64,000 nucleotides of DNA from Polaromonas sp. C04 (GTDB taxonomy: Bacteria; Pseudomonadota; Gammaproteobacteria; Burkholderiales; Burkholderiaceae_C), in the NCBI RefSeq assembly GCF_002002705.1, contig NZ_MUNS01000020.1, positions 434,001-498,000 of the forward strand, given 5' to 3'. Shown one piece after another: positions 60,297 through 64,000 of this stretch (its first letter is position 1; each line of letters begins with the position of its first letter). The position numbers and the translations under genes are program-made. The notes below the pieces were generated by a model. The model worked only from the letters and a program-made list of their open reading frames with translations. It ran no database searches and was not told where the DNA came from.

Positions 60297-61853
60297 ATGA
60301 AGCCGATCTGGATAGTTGATGATGACCAGTCGATCCGCTTCGTGCTGGAAAAGGCGCTGCTGCGCGAAGACCTGCCCACGCGCAGCTTCACGAACCCGCG
60401 CGACGTGCTGGCGGCCCTGGACGAAAACGGGGGCGAAGGCCCCCAGGTGCTGGTGAGCGACATCCGCATGCCGGGCGGCTCGGGCCTGGATCTGCTGGAG
60501 AAGGTCAAGGCCAGGCACCCCGGCCTGCCCGTCATCATCATGACGGCGTTCTCGGACCTGGACAGTGCCGTCTCGGCCTTTCAGGGCGGCGCCTTCGAAT
60601 ACCTGCCCAAGCCGTTCGACCTGCCCAAGGCGGTGGAGCTGATCCGCCGCGCGGTCGAGGAGAGCCAGCGCGAAGAGGTGGCGGAAGAGCGCATGGCCGA
60701 TGCGCCCGAAATGCTGGGCCAGGCGCCCGCCATGCAGGACGTGTTTCGCGCCATTGGGCGCCTGTCCCAGAGCAACGTCACGGTCATGATCACGGGTGAA
60801 TCAGGCTCGGGCAAGGAACTGGTGGCGCGCGCGCTGCACAAGCATTCGCCGCGCGGCGACGCCGGCAACAACGGCCCGTTCGTGGCCATCAACACCGCCG
60901 CCATCCCGAAAGACCTGCTGGAGTCCGAGCTGTTTGGCCATGAGCGCGGCGCCTTCACCGGTGCGCAAACCATGCGCCGCGGGCGCTTCGAGCAGGCCGA
61001 GGGCGGCACGCTGTTCCTCGACGAAATCGGCGACATGCCGTTTGACTTGCAGACGCGCCTGCTGCGCGTGCTCTCCGACGGACATTTTTATCGCGTGGGC
61101 GGCCACACCGCGGTCAAGGCCAACGTGCGCGTGATTGCCGCCACGCACCAGGATCTGGAGCAGCGCGTCAAGGAGGGCGCTTTCCGCGAGGATTTGTTCC
61201 ACCGCCTGAACGTGATCCGGCTGCGCCTGCCCGCGCTGCGCGAGCGCCGCGAAGACATCCCCACGCTGACGCGCCACTTCCTGCAGCAAAGCGCCAAGCA
61301 GCTCGGCATCGAGCCCAAACGCATCTCCGACGCGGCGCTGGCCCGCTTGAGCGCGTTCAACTTTCCCGGCAACGTGCGCCAGCTGGAGAACATCTGCCAC
61401 TGGCTGACCGTGATGGCGCCCGCGCAGGTCATCGAGCCCAAGGATTTGCCGCCCGAGGTCCTGCTGGCAGCGCCGGGCGATGCGGTGGCGCCGGCGCCTG
61501 CCGCCGCTGCGGGACCGGCCGAGCCGCATGGGGGCACTGCGGCTACCGGCGGCGGTGACACCGCTGCCACGGGACTGCCTGCGGAACCATTGGCCGGTGC
61601 ACCAGCCCCCGTGGGCACGGCTCTGCTTTCTGCGCCGGCAGGCGCCTGGGAGCATGGGCTCGAAGTCGAGGCGCAGATGCTGCTGGCTGCGGGGCGCCTC
61701 GATGTGTGGGATGAGTTGACGCGCCGCTTCGAGTCCCGGTTGATCCTCACGGCGCTGGCCAATACGAAAGGCCGGCGCATCGAGGCGGCGCACAAACTGG
61801 GCATCGGCCGCAACACCATCACGCGCAAGATCCAGGAGCTGGGTCTTGAATGA
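60297..61853 (+). CDS. glnG: Nitrogen regulation response regulator NtrC
   Basis: A 518-aa sigma-54 activator. The receiver has Asp55 in VSDIRMPG. The AAA+ domain shows GESGSGKE, GAFTGAQ (sigma-54 contact) and the arginine-finger region. The C-terminal Fis helix reads RRIEAAHKLGIGRNTITRKIQELG. Between AAA+ and Fis lies a linker of about 60 residues rich in Ala, Pro and Gly, making the protein longer than E. coli NtrC (469 aa). It should bind the two sites upstream of glnA. Confidence 0.96.
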   Translation: MKPIWIVDDDQSIRFVLEKALLREDLPTRSFTNPRDVLAALDENGGEGPQVLVSDIRMPGGSGLDLLEKVKARHPGLPVIIMTAFSDLDSAVSAFQGGAFEYLPKPFDLPKAVELIRRAVEESQREEVAEERMADAPEMLGQAPAMQDVFRAIGRLSQSNVTVMITGESGSGKELVARALHKHSPRGDAGNNGPFVAINTAAIPKDLLESELFGHERGAFTGAQTMRRGRFEQAEGGTLFLDEIGDMPFDLQTRLLRVLSDGHFYRVGGHTAVKANVRVIAATHQDLEQRVKEGAFREDLFHRLNVIRLRLPALRERREDIPTLTRHFLQQSAKQLGIEPKRISDAALARLSAFNFPGNVRQLENICHWLTVMAPAQVIEPKDLPPEVLLAAPGDAVAPAPAAAAGPAEPHGGTAATGGGDTAATGLPAEPLAGAPAPVGTALLSAPAGAWEHGLEVEAQMLLAAGRLDVWDELTRRFESRLILTALANTKGRRIEAAHKLGIGRNTITRKIQELGLE

Positions 61854-61861
61854 AATAGGCT

Positions 61862-61915
61862 GTTAGCCCTTATCTGATCTGCGCAGTCTGCTATTAAAAT
61901 TATAGTAGCTGTAGA
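61862..61915. repeat. AT-rich dispersed repeat between ntrC and xthA
   Basis: On the minus strand it reads through a TAATTTTAATAGCAG core, then a GC segment and GGGCTAACAGCC. Similar patterns occur at 9122-9145 and inside coxG (16738-16795). By eye it fits a short repeat family common in Comamonadaceae. The convergent gene ends here leave little else. Confidence 0.45.
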
Positions 61916-62670
61916 TCCATCACGACTGGTGCATGGTCGCTGGGGCGCTCGTTCTTGCGCGGTGCCTTGTCGATCACGCAGCCTTGCACTCCGGGCTTGA
62001 GCGCGGCGCTGACCAGGATGTGGTCGATGCGCAGGCCGTGGTTGCGCCGGAACGCGAAATCGCGGTAGTCCCACCAGCTGTAGCTTTTTTCGGGCTGCGC
62101 AAACAGCCGGTGGGCATCCACCAGGCCCAGCGCAACCAGCGCGCGCAGGTGGTAGCGCTCTTCTTCCGTGCAATGAATCTGGTCCTTCAGGCCCACCGGG
62201 TCCCATACATCGGCGTCGTCGAACGTGATGTTGTAGTCGCCCATCAGCACCAGCTTCGGATGCGTCGCCAGCTCCTCGCGCACCCAGTCGCGCAGCGCGC
62301 GCAGCCAGTGCATCTTGTATTCGAATTTCTCGGTGCCCGGCGCCTGCCCGTTCGGGAAATAGGCCCCGATCACGCGCACGCCGTCCACCGTGCCGCACAG
62401 CACGCGCGACTGGTCGTCGCTGAAGCCGGGGATGTTCTTGATCACGTCCGAGGCGGGTGTGCGCGACAGCAGCGCCACACCGTTGTAGGTTTTCTGGCCG
62501 AACCATTGGGCCTGGTAACCCGCTTCAAGAAATGCCGCTGCGGGGAATTTATCGTCCGTCATCTTCAGTTCCTGCAGCGTCAGCACGTCCACCGGATTCG
62601 CGGCCAGCCAGTCCAGCACCTGCGGCAGCCGCACGGTGAGCGAGTTGATGTTCCAGGTGGCGAGTCTCAT
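61900..62670 (-). CDS. xthA: Exodeoxyribonuclease III
   Basis: A 256-aa AP endonuclease/3'-5' exonuclease of the ExoIII family, base excision repair. Catalytic residues are in LTLQELKM (Glu), GAYFPNG (Tyr), LMGDYNITFDD (Asp/Asn) and ERPSDHAPV (Asp-His). It starts MRLATWNINSLTVRLPQVLDWL. It converges with ntrC, its stop only about 45 nt away. Confidence 0.95.
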   Translation of the reverse strand: MRLATWNINSLTVRLPQVLDWLAANPVDVLTLQELKMTDDKFPAAAFLEAGYQAQWFGQKTYNGVALLSRTPASDVIKNIPGFSDDQSRVLCGTVDGVRVIGAYFPNGQAPGTEKFEYKMHWLRALRDWVREELATHPKLVLMGDYNITFDDADVWDPVGLKDQIHCTEEERYHLRALVALGLVDAHRLFAQPEKSYSWWDYRDFAFRRNHGLRIDHILVSAALKPGVQGCVIDKAPRKNERPSDHAPVVMDLQLL

Positions 62671-62850
62671 GAGCTTATTTAACCTATTGATTCAGATAGA
62701 GAATTTCGGCCTGAATGGCACAGGACGCGGGGAGTGAAGGCATCCGTCGGCGACGCCTGATTGTCCCTCAGCGCGCCGCGTCCGCAACTGTGGCTGGAGA
62801 GGTGATAATTGAAATTGCACCCAACCCACCACTCGATGAGGAGACATGCC

Positions 62851-63270
62851 ATGACCAAGGATTCCAACCCGTTCGGCGACGTGACCAAGATGATCGAGAA
62901 GTTCAAACTGCCTGGGGTCGATCTGTCGGCCATCGTCGAGGCGCGGCGCAAGGACCTCGAGGCGCTGGTCGCGGCCAACAAGGCGGCCTACGAGTCCATG
63001 CAGGCGCTGGCGCATAAGCAGACCGAGATGCTGACCCAGGCGATGCAGGGGATTCAGGAAGCGGTCAAAGAGGCGGCCGCCAGCAAGGGCGGATTGCCCG
63101 ATCCGAAAAAACAGACCGAGCTGGCGCGCGACGCCTGGAAGAAGACGCTTGCCGACATGAAGGATCTGGCCGAGATGGCCCGCAAGGCGCAGGCCGATGC
63201 GATGGCCGGCCTCACGGAGCGCGCGACGCAAAGCGTGCAGGAAATCAAGAAGATGATGCAGCCCAAATAG
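62851..63270 (+). CDS. Phasin family protein
   Basis: A 139-aa helical, charged protein that starts MTKDSNPFGDVTKMIEKFKLPG. It shows phasin-type amphipathic stretches (IVEARRKDLEALVAANKAAYESMQALA, AWKKTLADMKDLAEMARKAQADAMAGL). Phasins coat polyhydroxyalkanoate granules. A GAGGAGAC site precedes ATG 62851; an upstream ATG at 62809 is less likely. The beta-ketothiolase gene directly downstream supports a PHA role. Confidence 0.85.
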   Translation: MTKDSNPFGDVTKMIEKFKLPGVDLSAIVEARRKDLEALVAANKAAYESMQALAHKQTEMLTQAMQGIQEAVKEAAASKGGLPDPKKQTELARDAWKKTLADMKDLAEMARKAQADAMAGLTERATQSVQEIKKMMQPK

Positions 63271-63318
63271 GCGGCAGTGGATTCATTTTTTAAATTTTGT
63301 TCTCAAGGAGATGGAGCA

Positions 63319-64000
63319 TGAGCAAGCGTGATGTGGTGGTTCTGGGCGCGGCCCGTTCGGCCATCGGTACCTTCGGCGGCTCGCTGGCCGACACCGAGCC
63401 CGCCGAGCTGGCCGGCATCGTGATGAAGGAAGCGGTCAAGCGCTCCGGCGTCGACCCCAAGGCGATCAACTACGTGACGGTCGGCAACACCATTCCCACC
63501 GACAGCCGCTTCGCCTACGTGGCGCGCGTGGCGTCCATTCAGGCCGGGCTGCCGATGGAGTCGGTCGCCATGGCGGTGAACCGGCTGTGCTCGTCGGGCC
63601 TGCAGGGCATCGTGACGACGGCGCAGAACATCCTGCTCGGCGACTGCGACTATGGCGTCGGCGGCGGCGTGGAAGTCATGAGCCGCGGCGGCTACCTTTC
63701 CACTGCGATGCGCAGCGGCGCGCGCATGGGCGACAGCAAGATGATCGACACCATGGTCGCCACCTTAACCGACCCGTTCGGCGTCGGCCACATGGGCATC
63801 ACGGCCGAGAACCTGGTGACCAAGTGGGGCATCACGCGCGAGGAGCAGGATGCGCTCGCGGTCGAGTCGCACCGCCGTGCCGCGGCGGCAATCAAAGAGG
63901 GCCGCTTCAAGTCGCAGATCGTGCCCATCGTGAAGCAGACGCGCAAGGGCGAGGTCACTTTCGATACCGATGAGCACGTCAAGCCCAATACCACGATGGA
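63319..64000 (+). CDS. bktB: Acetyl-CoA acetyltransferase / beta-ketothiolase (partial, 3' end outside window)
   Basis: The first 227 residues of a thiolase. The acyl-accepting Cys is in NRLCSSGLQGI, with GGGVEVMSRGGYLS and HMGITAENLVTKWGI as family landmarks. It most resembles BktB-type ketothiolases of Burkholderiales, which condense two acyl-CoAs for PHA synthesis or cleave ketoacyl-CoA. It follows a phasin gene by 48 nt with an AAGGAGATGGAGC leader. The His and second Cys of the active site are beyond the window. Confidence 0.9.

Overview
The window looks like chromosomal DNA of a GC-rich betaproteobacterium, order Burkholderiales, most likely family Comamonadaceae. The evidence is the tmRNA tag peptide ANDERFALAA, the fused aroA-cmk gene, and the conserved block gyrA - DUF2059 gene - serC - pheA - tyrA - aroA/cmk - rpsA - ihfB - lapA - lapB. 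No phage, plasmid, insertion sequence, CRISPR array, rRNA or tRNA gene was recognised; the only RNA gene seen is ssrA.

Layout. 1-2917 (minus): branched-chain-amino-acid-type ABC transporter (binding protein, LivH, partial LivM). 3050-5633 (minus): modABC molybdate importer with a perfect ModE-like palindrome upstream. 5807-9115: a patatin phospholipase, a two-CDGSH iron-sulfur protein, a wrecked patatin pseudogene and modE. 9162-27052: the most interesting region. A Fis-type regulator without an AAA+ domain is divergent from a molybdenum hydroxylase operon (coxSLM plus coxDEG maturation genes). Next come a TonB receptor, a PQQ alcohol dehydrogenase with the lanthanide-type Asp pair, a XoxJ-cytochrome c fusion, a receptor closely resembling the PQQ receptor PqqU/YncD, xdhC, a LuxR-type response regulator and a small membrane protein.

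27204-36427 is a catabolic stretch: fused 5-oxoprolinase/hydantoinase, DinB, LysR, acyl-CoA dehydrogenase, a Bug-type binding protein and a CoA transferase. 36553-51745 is core metabolism and information processing: a ComEA-like protein, lapBA, ihfB, rpsA, aromatic amino acid and serine synthesis, gyrA, ompA, ubiG and gph, followed by ssrA. 52277-64000 holds small envelope proteins, an RsuA-type pseudouridine synthase, an alpha/beta hydrolase, an EI24 membrane protein, a CinA-like protein, glnA under a sigma-54/NtrC promoter with ntrBC downstream, xthA, a phasin and the start of a beta-ketothiolase.

How the 9-27 kb region may work (inference). A periplasmic lanthanide quinoprotein would oxidise an alcohol to an aldehyde and pass electrons to the cytochrome domain fused to XoxJ. 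PQQ could be imported through the PqqU-like receptor. A cytoplasmic molybdenum hydroxylase could oxidise the aldehyde, with molybdate from ModABC under ModE control and cofactor maturation by XdhC and CoxDEG. Supporting co-regulation, the same two-part promoter element (a 21-nt block, a 17-18-nt gap and a 20-nt block) lies upstream of both coxS and the quinoprotein gene, about 9 kb apart.
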